From IMG/VR virus record IMGVR_UViG_3300012936_003239, positions 1-34,799 of that record: a stretch of 34,799 nucleotides of DNA. One strand, given 5' to 3'. Shown here one piece after another: positions 1 to 9,002 of the stretch; the stretch's first letter is position 1, and the number at the start of each line of letters is the position of its first letter. Origin of the DNA: a virus. The translations under genes were made by a program, and so were the position numbers. The notes under the pieces are model-generated. The model was not told the DNA's origin. It made no database searches and worked only from the letters and a program-made list of their open reading frames with translations.

Positions 1-4
1 AATA

Positions 5-1045
5 TCATACCCAACCTCCGGCATGTGCAAGTTGCATTGCCCATAGTCTATGACTAATGGCACTTGGGTATGTTACATTCATTTGTAAACGTTGCCATGA
101 AGTATCATCCCAATAAGCATATATACTCTCGATGCAATCCAACTGTTTCTGTTTATACTCTTTATCAGTGTTAGGGCACCAAGATAGTACGCAATTATTA
201 TTCTCTAAAAGTAATGCTGGATTACTCATTTGTCTACCTTCTTTTAATTCAACTCCGTCAAGTTCTGCATTAAAAGTTGTCCAATCCTTAGGTACTGTTT
301 TACAATTATATTTCTTTCTTTCATTCTCTGTAACTAACCAAGGATTAAAATTTTTCCAAATAACAAATTCAATATCATTGTCAGGATACTGTGCCTTTAT
401 ATCATCTGCCCATTTTAAGAAGGACCTATCATATTCGTAAAGCCATCTACCTACGGAAAGACCTAAATCTTCTCTCTTTTCTCTTGTCCACTTTTTAATA
501 AATTCTGATTCATGTACATGACAAGCATTAGCACATCTGTGTGGATCTGTTATCTGTATGCAAACTCTAATCTTATTATATTGATTTATCCAGTTAGGTA
601 TTTCCTTCTCTGCTTTATTGAACATGTTTGTTGTGTGATCACCAGGCCAACAACTTTGATATAAATCGCTGTTTAGTATTGCACTCATTATAGGACCTAC
701 AGTATCTTTAACACCTTTCTTAATACTTTCGCTTGATTCCTTTGTGGTGTTGCCTATATGCATATCTCTAAGTTTGCCACCATATGCCCAACTTTCACCA
801 AAGAACATTAATAGTGTTCTTGAGTTTCTGTATATTGCAAATTGTGTATTGGGAAAATTATTTTCTCTACTGCCTTGTCGTTCTTCAACAACCTCATTTG
901 CATTCTTCTCAAAAAACTCTATGCCAGTAACTGGTTTGCACATGATGTTATCAGGATCTATTAGGCTGAGGCCGTTACTATCGGTGAATGGGGGAAACAA
1001 TTTATTCCTGCCTCCCCTTTGTAGTGTATTGGGGATAAACGTCAT
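5..1045 (-). CDS. SGNH/GDSL hydrolase-like protein
   Basis: A 346-residue protein. A block-I-like motif FFGESWAYGG near residue 81 resembles the GDS nucleophile motif of SGNH hydrolases (E replacing D before the serine). A C-terminal YPSAISHRLWAMQLA resembles the block-V histidine region, where the partner Asp is not obvious. Family members remove acyl groups from sugars or lipids. In phages they often modify surface polysaccharide, but the substrate here cannot be read. The ATG overlaps the stop of the upstream membrane-protein gene by 4 bases, so it is the last visible gene of a minus-strand operon starting near 3.3 kb. It could instead be a non-catalytic relative. The family call is inference from two short motifs. 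Confidence 0.5.
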   Translation of the reverse strand: MTFIPNTLQRGGRNKLFPPFTDSNGLSLIDPDNIMCKPVTGIEFFEKNANEVVEERQGSRENNFPNTQFAIYRNSRTLLMFFGESWAYGGKLRDMHIGNTTKESSESIKKGVKDTVGPIMSAILNSDLYQSCWPGDHTTNMFNKAEKEIPNWINQYNKIRVCIQITDPHRCANACHVHESEFIKKWTREKREDLGLSVGRWLYEYDRSFLKWADDIKAQYPDNDIEFVIWKNFNPWLVTENERKKYNCKTVPKDWTTFNAELDGVELKEGRQMSNPALLLENNNCVLSWCPNTDKEYKQKQLDCIESIYAYWDDTSWQRLQMNVTYPSAISHRLWAMQLAHAGGWV

Positions 1046-1527
1046 ACTAACCTATCTAATAGTTTTCCGTTTGACCTAGACATAATCTGGTACATATTTT
1101 CTGCATAGTGGAACATTGCTACATATAAACCTGTGCTTACTGCTAATTTAAAATCAAAAGGTATAGCAGATATGTATGTTTCCATAAGCGAACCACCGCC
1201 TATGACCCACACAGAGCCGTTTACAGCAACGTGCCATAAGGCCATGGACCCAACACTTGCCCAAAAAAGGCTCTTTGTACGCCGTGTTATAGTAGGCGTA
1301 ATAGCAAATACTATTAGTATGGTTGCGAGAATAAGAGTGTTTACTGGTTCTAAAAATAGATTTGAGAATGCCATAATTGATACAGGAAGTAAATACTGTA
1401 GTCGCTTATCATCTGTTAGTCTTGGCATAAAAACTGCCATTGCTAGTAGCGGAGAAAAATTAGGTGGCAACCCTATAAACCTACTTGCAATTAATAATGC
1501 TACCAATAATACTAAATTTTTAAACAC
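1042..1527 (-). CDS. DUF6580-like integral membrane protein
   Basis: A 161-residue, very hydrophobic protein with about five predicted membrane segments. The N-terminal pattern SRFIGLPPNFSPLLAMAVF, followed by the Lxx-LLPVSIMAFSNLFL segment and a later WHVAVNGSVWVIG segment, resembles DUF6580 membrane proteins. The function of that family is not established. The start is GTG, placed directly after the TAA of the upstream kinase/nucleotidyltransferase gene, with AAGGAAAG as ribosome-binding site inside that gene's end. Translational coupling is therefore likely. Its 3' end overlaps the SGNH-like gene by 4 bases. Confidence 0.65.
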   Translation of the reverse strand: MFKNLVLLVALLIASRFIGLPPNFSPLLAMAVFMPRLTDDKRLQYLLPVSIMAFSNLFLEPVNTLILATILIVFAITPTITRRTKSLFWASVGSMALWHVAVNGSVWVIGGGSLMETYISAIPFDFKLAVSTGLYVAMFHYAENMYQIMSRSNGKLLDRLV

Positions 1528-2280
1528 TTACTTTCCTTGTCTAATTTTTGTTGCTGAAATATCTTCTATTTCTTTTTCAAAATGTTCTTGTTCTATTTTA
1601 TATCCAACGTCTCTACCGTACGTTATATTTACTATATTTGGCACAATATTGAATATAATCTGACCAGCATAATTTACTAATTCTTTATGCAAGTTTTGTA
1701 CTACTTGTTCTGCTGTATAAGGATTGTTTTCATCAGTTGCCATGTCTCGGACCATAATGTTTACTTGTCCTGTTTTTGCTAATGCCCTATCTAACAATGC
1801 TTGATGTCCTGCATGCCATGGTTGATATCTGCCTAACATTTGTACAGTAGGCTTTTGCCCATCAAATGCATATCCTCCAACCATCCATGCAATGTTTATC
1901 CAATCTGTATCATTCCATTCTGTTACAGTATAATTTGCAAACACACTTCTTTCGAATACTTTATTAGTATCTTCGAATCTCCCCTCTTCAATTGTGTCCA
2001 TAAATATTTCAATGTCTGCACCAAAATCAATTCTTTGTTGTTGATAAGGAGCAACAAAGTCTGCTATTGCTATTTTACCTTCTGCAGATGCTTTATCGCA
2101 TAAATCTTTCATTCTTTTATTTTGTCTAAGTCTTCCCTCTTCAGAGAAGTCCCAGTCATCTGCTTCTTGTCTTACTACATCTGCATTGAACCATTTGACT
2201 CTATCACCAAATGACCAATACAATTTTTCTGCTAACGTTGTTTTACCTGATCCTGGCAGGCCATAAATTAATACTTTCAT
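1528..2280 (-). CDS. Fusion of APS-kinase-like P-loop kinase and HxGH nucleotidyltransferase
   Basis: A 250-residue two-domain protein. Residues 1-125 form a P-loop kinase with Walker A GLPGSGKTTLAEKL at residues 8-21 and a region around NADVVRQ...DFSEEGRLRQNKRM that matches the layout of adenylylsulfate kinases. Residues about 145-250 form a nucleotidyltransferase: GRYQPWHAGH (the HxGH signature, closest in style to NMN adenylyltransferase or cytidylyltransferase) and a C-terminal ISATKIRQG (the ISxTxxR signature). The kinase could make PAPS, which fits the sulfotransferase at 7771-8436, but a nucleoside or sugar-type substrate is equally possible. The kinase-first order differs from NadR. 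It overlaps the TagD-like gene upstream by 4 bases. Confidence 0.75.
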   Translation of the reverse strand: MKVLIYGLPGSGKTTLAEKLYWSFGDRVKWFNADVVRQEADDWDFSEEGRLRQNKRMKDLCDKASAEGKIAIADFVAPYQQQRIDFGADIEIFMDTIEEGRFEDTNKVFERSVFANYTVTEWNDTDWINIAWMVGGYAFDGQKPTVQMLGRYQPWHAGHQALLDRALAKTGQVNIMVRDMATDENNPYTAEQVVQNLHKELVNYAGQIIFNIVPNIVNITYGRDVGYKIEQEHFEKEIEDISATKIRQGK

Positions 2281-2714
2281 ATCTGATTTGTTTGTACTCT
2301 TTTTCTTAAACTTGTGGAAGAGAAAGAGTGGTCTCTCCCATTGTAAACTATTTTCATATTTCTTTGCTTGGCAATGTCTTTACCTGTGAACTCTTTGTTT
2401 TTGTATTCGTCCCCTAGTATTCTAACATTGATTGGCAAAGTGAGAAGTAAATCAACTAAGTCTTGTTCTGTGTTATAAATTACAATCTCATCTACATATT
2501 TTACAGCCGCCAATTGTATTTGTCTTTCAACAATACTTTGAATAGGTTTATTCTTTTCTGGACGGTCTTGTGTAGGATCATTTTGTAAACCTACAATTAA
2601 ATAATCGCAGTGATGTTTTGCTTCTTCAAGCATTGTGATATGACCTGCATGTAGCAAATCAAATGTACTACAAGTGAAACCTATTGTTCCACAATCTTTA
2701 TAACTCAATCTCAT
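2277..2714 (-). CDS. tagD: Glycerol-3-phosphate cytidylyltransferase-like protein
   Basis: A 145-residue single-domain nucleotidyltransferase of the length usual for TagD. The motifs are GFTCSTFDLLHAGH near residue 12 (HxGH CTP-binding), a VGLQNDP segment, RILGDEYKNKEFTGKDI, and SFSSTSLRKRV near the C-terminus (equivalent to the ISTSxxxxRI motif). The family activates an alcohol phosphate with CTP to give a CDP-linked donor for surface polymers. The start overlaps the end of the upstream gene by 17 bases and the end overlaps the kinase fusion by 4, so it sits mid-operon. The exact acceptor cannot be decided. The symbol indicates family only. Confidence 0.8.
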   Translation of the reverse strand: MRLSYKDCGTIGFTCSTFDLLHAGHITMLEEAKHHCDYLIVGLQNDPTQDRPEKNKPIQSIVERQIQLAAVKYVDEIVIYNTEQDLVDLLLTLPINVRILGDEYKNKEFTGKDIAKQRNMKIVYNGRDHSFSSTSLRKRVQTNQI

Positions 2715-3294
2715 TTAGTTCTCTTGGCTCCTCATGAAACTTAAATACCCAAATCCATGCACCTTCATCAGACGCAGAACTTGTCAATATACTATTATTA
2801 CACATTTCTGCATCTACGTCAACCGTTTTTGCAAGTGATAAAGTTCCTTTAGTTGCTGGTATTGGTACACCAACTTGTGTTAATTGTGTGTCTGTTAATG
2901 CTATAACACCCATAGCATGTATAGTACCGTGTGGACTAGTTGCTACAGGACTTTCTTGTACTTTGGGTGAACTAAAACCAGTCATTATTAATTGATTATT
3001 AGGGTTTTGTTTTATTACTTCTGTATAATATAAATGTTCCATAGGCATGCCTACAATACTAGAAACTTTGTGACAAATTAATTTTATAAAGTCATCTGCG
3101 TATGGGCTTATAATGTGCCTATCGATGTCGTCATCACTAATAGTTTCAGTTAATGCAGGAACTATCTTTAATAAATATTGTATGTCTAAGGGAGATATAA
3201 AATCATTATAAAATACAACCTCAGGTTCCTCGGTTATTGCAACCAAACTATCGCCAATGATGTCTTTTATCTCTTCTTCCCTGGATTTAAACAT
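2698..3294 (-). CDS. Unassigned phage protein, possible degenerate prolyl-4-hydroxylase-like fold
   Basis: A 198-residue protein when started at the ATG at 3294, preceded by AGGTGT about 9 bases upstream. A longer reading frame back to 3351 has no comparable ribosome-binding site. The N-terminal EVVFYNDFISPLDIQYLLKIV resembles the opening strand and helix of prolyl-4-hydroxylase-type oxygenases, and a late GAWIWVFKFHEEP resembles the closing strand. I do not see the HxD...H iron triad in place, so any relation would be to a non-catalytic member. It is first in the operon running down to position 5, divergent from the structural gene at 3371. No function is claimed. Confidence 0.6.
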   Translation of the reverse strand: MFKSREEEIKDIIGDSLVAITEEPEVVFYNDFISPLDIQYLLKIVPALTETISDDDIDRHIISPYADDFIKLICHKVSSIVGMPMEHLYYTEVIKQNPNNQLIMTGFSSPKVQESPVATSPHGTIHAMGVIALTDTQLTQVGVPIPATKGTLSLAKTVDVDAEMCNNSILTSSASDEGAWIWVFKFHEEPRELNEIEL

Positions 3295-3329
3295 ATAGAA
3301 TACACCTAAATATATAATTGTTGTAATAT

Positions 3330-3337
3330 GATAAATA
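3330..3337 (+). promoter_or_regulatory. T4-type late promoter box (GATAAATA) before structural gene
   Basis: GATAAATA, one base from the T4 late consensus TATAAATA, lies 33 bases before the ATG at 3371. The leader carries AGTAGG about 10 bases before the ATG. This is the conventional late-promoter-plus-SD arrangement, in contrast with the close-set boxes elsewhere in the window. Confidence 0.65.
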
Positions 3338-3370
3338 CTTATATCAAACAACTTAGTAGGAACACTATAA

Positions 3371-6300
3371 ATGGCTGATTATAAAAATTACGGGCAAAGT
3401 GGAGTAGGTAGAGATGTTCAACTTGGTAAACAAGGACCAAGGCTTATTGCAGACACCTCAGCAGGGACATTCCAATTCAAAGACTTAGGTGGTACATTAA
3501 CTACCGTACAAGGTGCTGATGGCACAGCCGCTTCAGACTTTGTTACAAAAAGTCAGTTAGATGCCGCGTCTTCAGGTACAGAAGCAACTTCATTTACATT
3601 AGGTACAGCACCAGATGGTGCATATTTTATTACACCTAATATTGATGGTGCGGCCAGTAATGCAATTAGACAAAGTGCTGTAACAGGATTCACATCCAGC
3701 ACAACTGTCACAGAGGCTATTGATCAATTAAACGAAGCAATGCTTAACGTACAGAATGACACTTACGTTAGAGATGTAGCATTTACAGTTGACAATGCAA
3801 CTGGTGGTGCTCCTATGACAAGTACATTAACAATTACCTCAAATGGTAGTCCAAACAGATATACAATTAACTGGGGTGACGGTAGTTCAACTACTGCTAC
3901 ATCTGATAGCACACCAAGTCATACATATACCAGTAACGTAGGTTCACCTTTTGACGTAACAGTAACAGCATTTAACAACTTAGGTGCAGGTGCTGGTAGT
4001 ACAGCAAGTCTAACCAAAGAAGACTTTATTACATTGTACACAGCAGATCCAGTAGTAAGTTTTGAAATGTTTGCAGGTAGTTCCGGTGGTACAGCAGTAA
4101 CTTTTGTTGATGACGGTGTTGCATTGTACTTAGATAACAACACAACAAACATTGGTAGTGCTACTGCAACATACGAAATAGAATGGGGCGACAGTACTGC
4201 TAATAGTTCGATTACAAGTAACGATTTCCCAGGTGGTGCGGCAGGTTCAAGACTTGCACACACCTACACAACTTCAACAGAAACAGAAAGAACTTATAAT
4301 ACTAAGTTAAACATGCTCACGCATAGTACAGCAAACCCAACCCAGGTTCCACAAGCAAGTACAGTAGCAATTAAAGTGTATGATACGCATACACCAGAAG
4401 TAGCACTAAGTAGTACAAGCGGTATTAATGAAAGTGCAACAAGTGGACACCCTGTAACATTTACCAATAATACAGAAAACACAATTGGTAGTTATGCAGA
4501 TTACGGCATTCAATATAGATATGTTTGGGGAGATGGTACAACATCAACAGTAAACGTTGGTAGTGGTTCAAATGGTGATACAGGTGGAACAATTAACCAC
4601 ACCTATTCACTAACAAACGGACAACAAGCGGCGGGTACGGCAGTTGACTATACAGGTAACTTAGAAGTTATTTCAAACCATTCAAGTTCACCATTTAAAA
4701 CTTCTAACTTCACAGTTCACGTAGAACCAGATGTTAGAGCAAGTATTACAGCATCAGCAGTAAATTCAAGTTTAAATGATGCTAGTGGTGACAACATTAG
4801 AACAGTTTATAAAGGTACAGATTTAAGTGGTAACGACAGAGCAGTAATCACAGTTGATAATACAACACAAAATGGTGATACTTATGTTTACACTTGGGGA
4901 GATGGAAATAACTCAGGTACAATTAACGAATCAGGTTCACCAGCAGGTTCTGTAGCAGGTGCGAACATTACACATGACTACGGAAGTGCAACGGCAGGAA
5001 ACTATACTTTAGCATTTTCAACCGATGGAACGCCAGATGTAACAGCACAGTCTGATACGGATTCAGCCACGATAGTAGTTAAAGATGTGCCGGCGGCTCC
5101 AGGAGCCTTAAGTACAAAGTCGCTAACATGGAGTACTGCCACCTCTGAGGGTGGAAGAGTAGCATCAGGCTTCTCAAACAATACAACAAGTGCAGATGGA
5201 CTACCAAGTGCTGGTGATTCATTAACATCAAGTACACTAAGAAGATACGAATCAGGTACAGTTCAAACTAACGTTGTTTCTAATGCTTACAGAAGTGATT
5301 CAGGAACATTAAGTGCGGTAGTTAATGCAGTTGCAGATGGACAAAAAGCATTTAGTACATCAACAGGTGAAACAGGAACGTTTACTTCACTGGTTGTTAC
5401 AAGTGAAGGAGATGCTAGAAACGAAATAGGTAGCAGTTATCCTTCTAACTTTTATCAAGTGTTTAGTGCTAGAGGTTCAAAATCAATCAATTCACTTAGT
5501 AAGGGTGCAAACAAAATTAAGTTAAGTCACGATTCTACAGGTGATACTAATGAAGTATTCTTTATCAAAGATAATGTTACAGTAGCACCAACATTAAATG
5601 TAGGTAGTGCTACAGTAACTCAAAAAACTGCAGGTACACTTAGATACATTTCAGGTATTGGTTATTACAATTCAGGATCACCAGAAATTAGAATATCAGG
5701 ACTAACAGTTGATAATTTAGTTGGAGAAGCATATTACGATGGAAGTCAAATTTTACAATTCCAATCAGGTACTAACTATGAAAGTACATCAGGTAGTGCT
5801 ATAAGTACAACTAACTTTGGTTATTCCGATATTGACGGTGCAAGTACAATGCTTAGTGGTGGTGTACCAATAGCACAAACAGGTGTTGATAGTTCATATG
5901 CCTTAGGTGCCTTAGATATTACATTAAATGGTTCAGCAGGTAAAGTTGTTGAAACTATTAAAGCAAGAGCTCAAAACTTAAAAGGTTATGGTAGTTTTGC
6001 CGCAGACTTAGGTACTAAGATACAAGTACATACAGATGCACCAAGTGGATTTGTAGAAAGTGCTATTGCAGTTTCAGACAGTTTAGGTGCAGGACATGAT
6101 GACGATGGATTAAGAATTACAGGATTTAGTGGTTCAACAGATACACCTGCTATTGCAGGATCAACAAACTTTTATACAGCAAATGCATGGAGCGGTGCTG
6201 TAACAGTTGCAGGTACTAGCGAAGCAATAGTTAGACTAGGAACATTGCAACATTATACACAAGATTTGTCAAGCGGGTACCTCCCAGTAGGACCCGACTT

Positions 6301-6700
6301 GAACACTGGTAGAAGTGGAGCACAATACTTTACTTTTGCCTTTAGAAGAACAACAATGTCAAACTTTACAGTTACATTAAGTGGAAAAATTAGTGGCATG
6401 TTTATTGCCGCACCAGGCACAGATATTGATGATGCAAGTACATTGAACGGTTGGTTAGACTGTACAAGTACATACGCAGGTGCAGGGTGCCCGGGTGCTG
6501 ATACAGGTAACGGTGGTAATGGTAGTAACGGTTGTGCATTTACATCAGGTGATAGAATTGTAGATGGCACTACTTATAGCAGTGATGATTTTACATTTAC
6601 ACTTGGAAATCAAAATGCCACAAATGCTACAGGTAACAATGTATTGGTTAGAATTAAACTAGAGTCAGGAGACTCTTTAACAGCAGTGAGTATAGCATAA
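3371..6700 (+). CDS. Large virion structural protein with four PKD-like repeats
   Basis: An 1109-residue Thr/Ser/Gly-rich protein, probably a virion fibre or decoration component. Residues 1-65 hold a module (NYG..GV...VQLGKQG to VTKSQLDA) shared with the products at 29070 and 29688. Four PKD-like beta-sandwich repeats follow, each marked by WGDG or WGDS and a later HTY or HDY, near residues 168, 270, 385 and 507. The part after residue 575 is low-complexity beta-rich sequence. A short Gly-rich segment near residues 1020-1060 contains three cysteines (LDCTS, AGCPG, NGCAF). PKD folds commonly mediate adhesion to carbohydrate or protein. The stop TAA shares its last A with the ATG of the next gene. 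Confidence 0.8.
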   Translation: MADYKNYGQSGVGRDVQLGKQGPRLIADTSAGTFQFKDLGGTLTTVQGADGTAASDFVTKSQLDAASSGTEATSFTLGTAPDGAYFITPNIDGAASNAIRQSAVTGFTSSTTVTEAIDQLNEAMLNVQNDTYVRDVAFTVDNATGGAPMTSTLTITSNGSPNRYTINWGDGSSTTATSDSTPSHTYTSNVGSPFDVTVTAFNNLGAGAGSTASLTKEDFITLYTADPVVSFEMFAGSSGGTAVTFVDDGVALYLDNNTTNIGSATATYEIEWGDSTANSSITSNDFPGGAAGSRLAHTYTTSTETERTYNTKLNMLTHSTANPTQVPQASTVAIKVYDTHTPEVALSSTSGINESATSGHPVTFTNNTENTIGSYADYGIQYRYVWGDGTTSTVNVGSGSNGDTGGTINHTYSLTNGQQAAGTAVDYTGNLEVISNHSSSPFKTSNFTVHVEPDVRASITASAVNSSLNDASGDNIRTVYKGTDLSGNDRAVITVDNTTQNGDTYVYTWGDGNNSGTINESGSPAGSVAGANITHDYGSATAGNYTLAFSTDGTPDVTAQSDTDSATIVVKDVPAAPGALSTKSLTWSTATSEGGRVASGFSNNTTSADGLPSAGDSLTSSTLRRYESGTVQTNVVSNAYRSDSGTLSAVVNAVADGQKAFSTSTGETGTFTSLVVTSEGDARNEIGSSYPSNFYQVFSARGSKSINSLSKGANKIKLSHDSTGDTNEVFFIKDNVTVAPTLNVGSATVTQKTAGTLRYISGIGYYNSGSPEIRISGLTVDNLVGEAYYDGSQILQFQSGTNYESTSGSAISTTNFGYSDIDGASTMLSGGVPIAQTGVDSSYALGALDITLNGSAGKVVETIKARAQNLKGYGSFAADLGTKIQVHTDAPSGFVESAIAVSDSLGAGHDDDGLRITGFSGSTDTPAIAGSTNFYTANAWSGAVTVAGTSEAIVRLGTLQHYTQDLSSGYLPVGPDLNTGRSGAQYFTFAFRRTTMSNFTVTLSGKISGMFIAAPGTDIDDASTLNGWLDCTSTYAGAGCPGADTGNGGNGSNGCAFTSGDRIVDGTTYSSDDFTFTLGNQNATNATGNNVLVRIKLESGDSLTAVSIA

Positions 6701-7770
6701 TGGCAATATCAGATAGTCAAAAGGTCGACCTACTATGGAAGAAAGTTGGTTTTGGTAAAGCCAAAACTGATACTAATGCAAGTAAAAAGGCACCTAACGA
6801 AGCAACCAACTCAGACTTTATTATTAAGGTAGATCAGATTTGGGCTCAAAGTGCCAGCATACCAGGAGTTATACCAACAGCAAATTCAAGCATAGTTACA
6901 GTTTACAGTGATGCATTAGGTAAGGCACACAAACTAACAGAAGATGCAACATCCACTGATAACAGAACATGGACAACAGGTATAACAAATTGGATTGCTC
7001 CAAGTTTTGGTGCAACATATCAAGTTAAAGTTTATGCAAGTGCATCAAACGATACTGCTCCACAAACTAATGGCACACAATTATTTGAAACAGGTTCTGG
7101 TAGTGATGACCAATGGTACTTCGATTATCAATCAGGTGTATTACATTTTATAGGTAATAACTTACCTTCAGCAATTGGTACAGGTACTGCTAATGTAATT
7201 TACTTAGCAGGAGCCAAGTATGCAGGTATTACAGGTATTGGTGCAGATGCCTCCGGAGCAAGTGCTACATTTAGAAAAGCAAACTTGACTGCCGTATTTG
7301 CTGATAATACAATTAACGAAGGTGACATTATTGAAGTAACTACAGATGCAGATGGCGAATATGCCGTATACATTGCTAAACAAGATAATCCAACTGCAAC
7401 TGGACATTTAACATTAATCAGCACAAAAGACAGTTCAGGTGCTGATGCTCAAACATTAAGTGCAACTGCTACATTTGATGGTGGTACACAAACGTTAGGT
7501 GATTTAAGTGCATCAAGTAAGCCAGTACAAGTAATGGTAAATGTTACAACTGCATTTAATGGTTCAACAACATTTAGTGTTGGCGATGACAATAATAACT
7601 CAAGACTGTTTACAGACTCTTATGTTGATTTAAGTGAGACAGGAGTTTATGTAAGTAATCCAAGTTATGTTTATGCTAATGCTTTAGATGCCGATAATAC
7701 ATTAAAAGTATATGTTACGCAGGGTACATCAACACAAGGCTCTGCAACTGTTTACGTTACATACGCATAA
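6700..7770 (+). CDS. Virion structural protein, partner of the PKD protein
   Basis: A 356-residue Thr/Ala/Ser-rich protein whose ATG overlaps the stop of the preceding gene (TAATG), so the two are co-translated. Residues 1-60 are Lys/Asn-rich and differ from the module shared by the neighbouring structural proteins. The last 80 residues (FSVGDDNNNSRLFTDSYVDL, ending TQGSATVYVTYA) match the C-terminal beta domain of the products at 29070 and 29688 (pattern VGD...RLF or RFI, then G..Y, then a G-T-x-x-x-G-T-x-x-V-x-V end). A baseplate or fibre role is likely, but the exact position in the virion cannot be read. Confidence 0.75.
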   Translation: MAISDSQKVDLLWKKVGFGKAKTDTNASKKAPNEATNSDFIIKVDQIWAQSASIPGVIPTANSSIVTVYSDALGKAHKLTEDATSTDNRTWTTGITNWIAPSFGATYQVKVYASASNDTAPQTNGTQLFETGSGSDDQWYFDYQSGVLHFIGNNLPSAIGTGTANVIYLAGAKYAGITGIGADASGASATFRKANLTAVFADNTINEGDIIEVTTDADGEYAVYIAKQDNPTATGHLTLISTKDSSGADAQTLSATATFDGGTQTLGDLSASSKPVQVMVNVTTAFNGSTTFSVGDDNNNSRLFTDSYVDLSETGVYVSNPSYVYANALDADNTLKVYVTQGTSTQGSATVYVTYA

Positions 7771-8436
7771 CTAGATTAAACTATCCCAATCAATTCCTTG
7801 TATCTTTGGACGTCTTTCCCAAGTAACTGGTCTATGATATTTTCCTTCCTGTGAAATATCTTCTAGGAATACTAATTCCTTTTCATGTGATGTGTTGTAC
7901 CACAGTTGAAGTAATTGCATATTTTGTGCATACATTTGTCTTTCACATGTTGAAGTAATTTGTTTAAAAATATCATTATCTGGAATATGGAAAGGCTCTT
8001 CCCAACTACCATGGAAGTTCATTTCTCCAACTGAAACTTTATAAAATGCTATAATGGCACTTTCTACTTGTGCAACAAAATCATTCCTAAATAAGAAATA
8101 CAACTCATCTGTATTAGAAAGTAAATCTTCAAAGAATGTAGGTTTCCTCCAAGGAGAAAAGTTCTCAGTAAGCATAAGAGGAAAAACTTTTACACAATTA
8201 GACACTGAAGGATTTTCCCAACTTCTCATTACACCTTTGAATTGTGCTTTACGTTCTGCATCAGATCTTGGTGTACTCTCAAATCCATGTCCTAATGTTC
8301 TTAGGTTTTCATGATGATTAATCATATCAGGATTTGCGCCTAATATCTTATTTAAAAACCAAGTGCTACCACACCTTGGAGAGGTACATAACACAAAGTT
8401 TGTTCTTTTATTAAATGGTTGGTCGAATATATGCAT
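7771..8436 (-). CDS. Sulfotransferase family protein
   Basis: A 221-residue protein of normal length for small PAPS-dependent sulfotransferases. The 5'-phosphosulfate-binding loop is visible as TSPRCGSTWFLNKIL at residues 18-32. Family members transfer sulfate from PAPS to a hydroxyl of a carbohydrate or small molecule. The gene converges with the structural gene ending at 7770 with no gap and diverges from the GNAT gene at 8468. The APS-kinase-like domain at 1528-2280 could supply its donor (inference). Substrate unknown. The C-terminal ERRPKIQGIDWDSL may be part of the 3'-PAPS region but is not diagnostic. Confidence 0.75.
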   Translation of the reverse strand: MHIFDQPFNKRTNFVLCTSPRCGSTWFLNKILGANPDMINHHENLRTLGHGFESTPRSDAERKAQFKGVMRSWENPSVSNCVKVFPLMLTENFSPWRKPTFFEDLLSNTDELYFLFRNDFVAQVESAIIAFYKVSVGEMNFHGSWEEPFHIPDNDIFKQITSTCERQMYAQNMQLLQLWYNTSHEKELVFLEDISQEGKYHRPVTWERRPKIQGIDWDSLI

Positions 8437-8453
8437 AGTATCAATACTTATCT

Positions 8454-8470
8454 GTTAAATAGTATTTATG
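8454..8470. promoter_or_regulatory. Back-to-back late promoter boxes between divergent genes
   Basis: GTTAAATA at 8454-8461 on the plus strand lies 6 bases before the ATG at 8468. CATAAATA, read on the minus strand at 8463-8470, points at the sulfotransferase gene starting at 8436. The two boxes abut within 17 bases, so simultaneous RNA polymerase binding would be hindered. Confidence 0.5.
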
Positions 8471-8932
8471 AATGCATTTAAGATAACCTTTGATGACATA
8501 CTGCCTATATGGGAAAAACAGTTATGGCCAGATAGACAAAGTGCTATTGAACCAATGAGTGCTATGACTTGGCCTTTTGAGGGCAGTCCAGAAGAATATG
8601 ATATGAACATATTTTCAAGATACGATGCAACGTTCTTTGCAGTATCACGCAAAAATAAAATTGTAGGTGTGAACAGCGGTCATCGTACGTCACCTATGCA
8701 TTATCGCAGTAGAGGTATTTGGGTAGATCCTAAACACAGAAGAGAAGGGATTGCTCAAACACTTTTTAATTTAACTGAACTACAAGCAAAGCAAGAAGGT
8801 TGTGAAATGATTTGGAGTATTCCAAGAAAAACCGCCCTTAGTTCTTATACCAGATTTGGCTTTGAAACTGTGGGCGGGTATATTAAAACTGAAACTTCTG
8901 ATTCAAATATCTACGTTAAGAAGATTTTATAA
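8468..8932 (+). CDS. GNAT-family N-acetyltransferase
   Basis: A 154-residue GNAT protein. The acetyl-CoA-binding region is GIWVDPKHRREGIAQTLF at about residues 77-94 (R/Q-x-x-G-x-A type loop), followed by LSSYTRFGFETVGGY, the usual C-terminal helix and strand. These enzymes acetylate an amine on a protein, antibiotic or metabolite. The acceptor is not predictable. No Shine-Dalgarno sequence precedes the ATG. A late-promoter-like GTTAAATA ends 6 bases before it, so the mRNA may be leaderless. The 3' end overlaps a 27-aa ORF on the opposite strand by 17 bases. Confidence 0.75.
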   Translation: MNAFKITFDDILPIWEKQLWPDRQSAIEPMSAMTWPFEGSPEEYDMNIFSRYDATFFAVSRKNKIVGVNSGHRTSPMHYRSRGIWVDPKHRREGIAQTLFNLTELQAKQEGCEMIWSIPRKTALSSYTRFGFETVGGYIKTETSDSNIYVKKIL

Positions 8933-8999
8933 TCGACAGACCACACCATACAACTAGTGCAACTGTCAATGTAAAGAAATACATTGATAGCAGTCCCAT
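8916..8999 (-). CDS. 27-residue single-span membrane peptide
   Basis: A short ORF encoding MGLLSMYFFTLTVALVVWCG and a basic tail, ending IIKSS. It has one clear membrane segment with a C-terminal lysine. It starts 3 bases after the peroxiredoxin stop. A strong AGGAG sits 8 bases before the ATG, inside the end of the peroxiredoxin gene, which is the main reason to believe it. Its 3' end overlaps the convergent GNAT gene by 17 bases. It could be a small membrane regulator or holin-like peptide. The function is not recognisable. Confidence 0.6.
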   Translation of the reverse strand: MGLLSMYFFTLTVALVVWCGLSIIKSS

Positions 9000-9002
9000 G
9001 TG

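Noticed and set aside
1133-1663. 176-residue plus-strand open frame
   Set aside because: Antisense to the DUF6580-like and kinase-fusion genes. Composition is typical of a shadow frame.
2698-3294. Active prolyl-4-hydroxylase
   Set aside because: The fold resemblance is weak and the HxD...H iron ligands are not found in the expected places.
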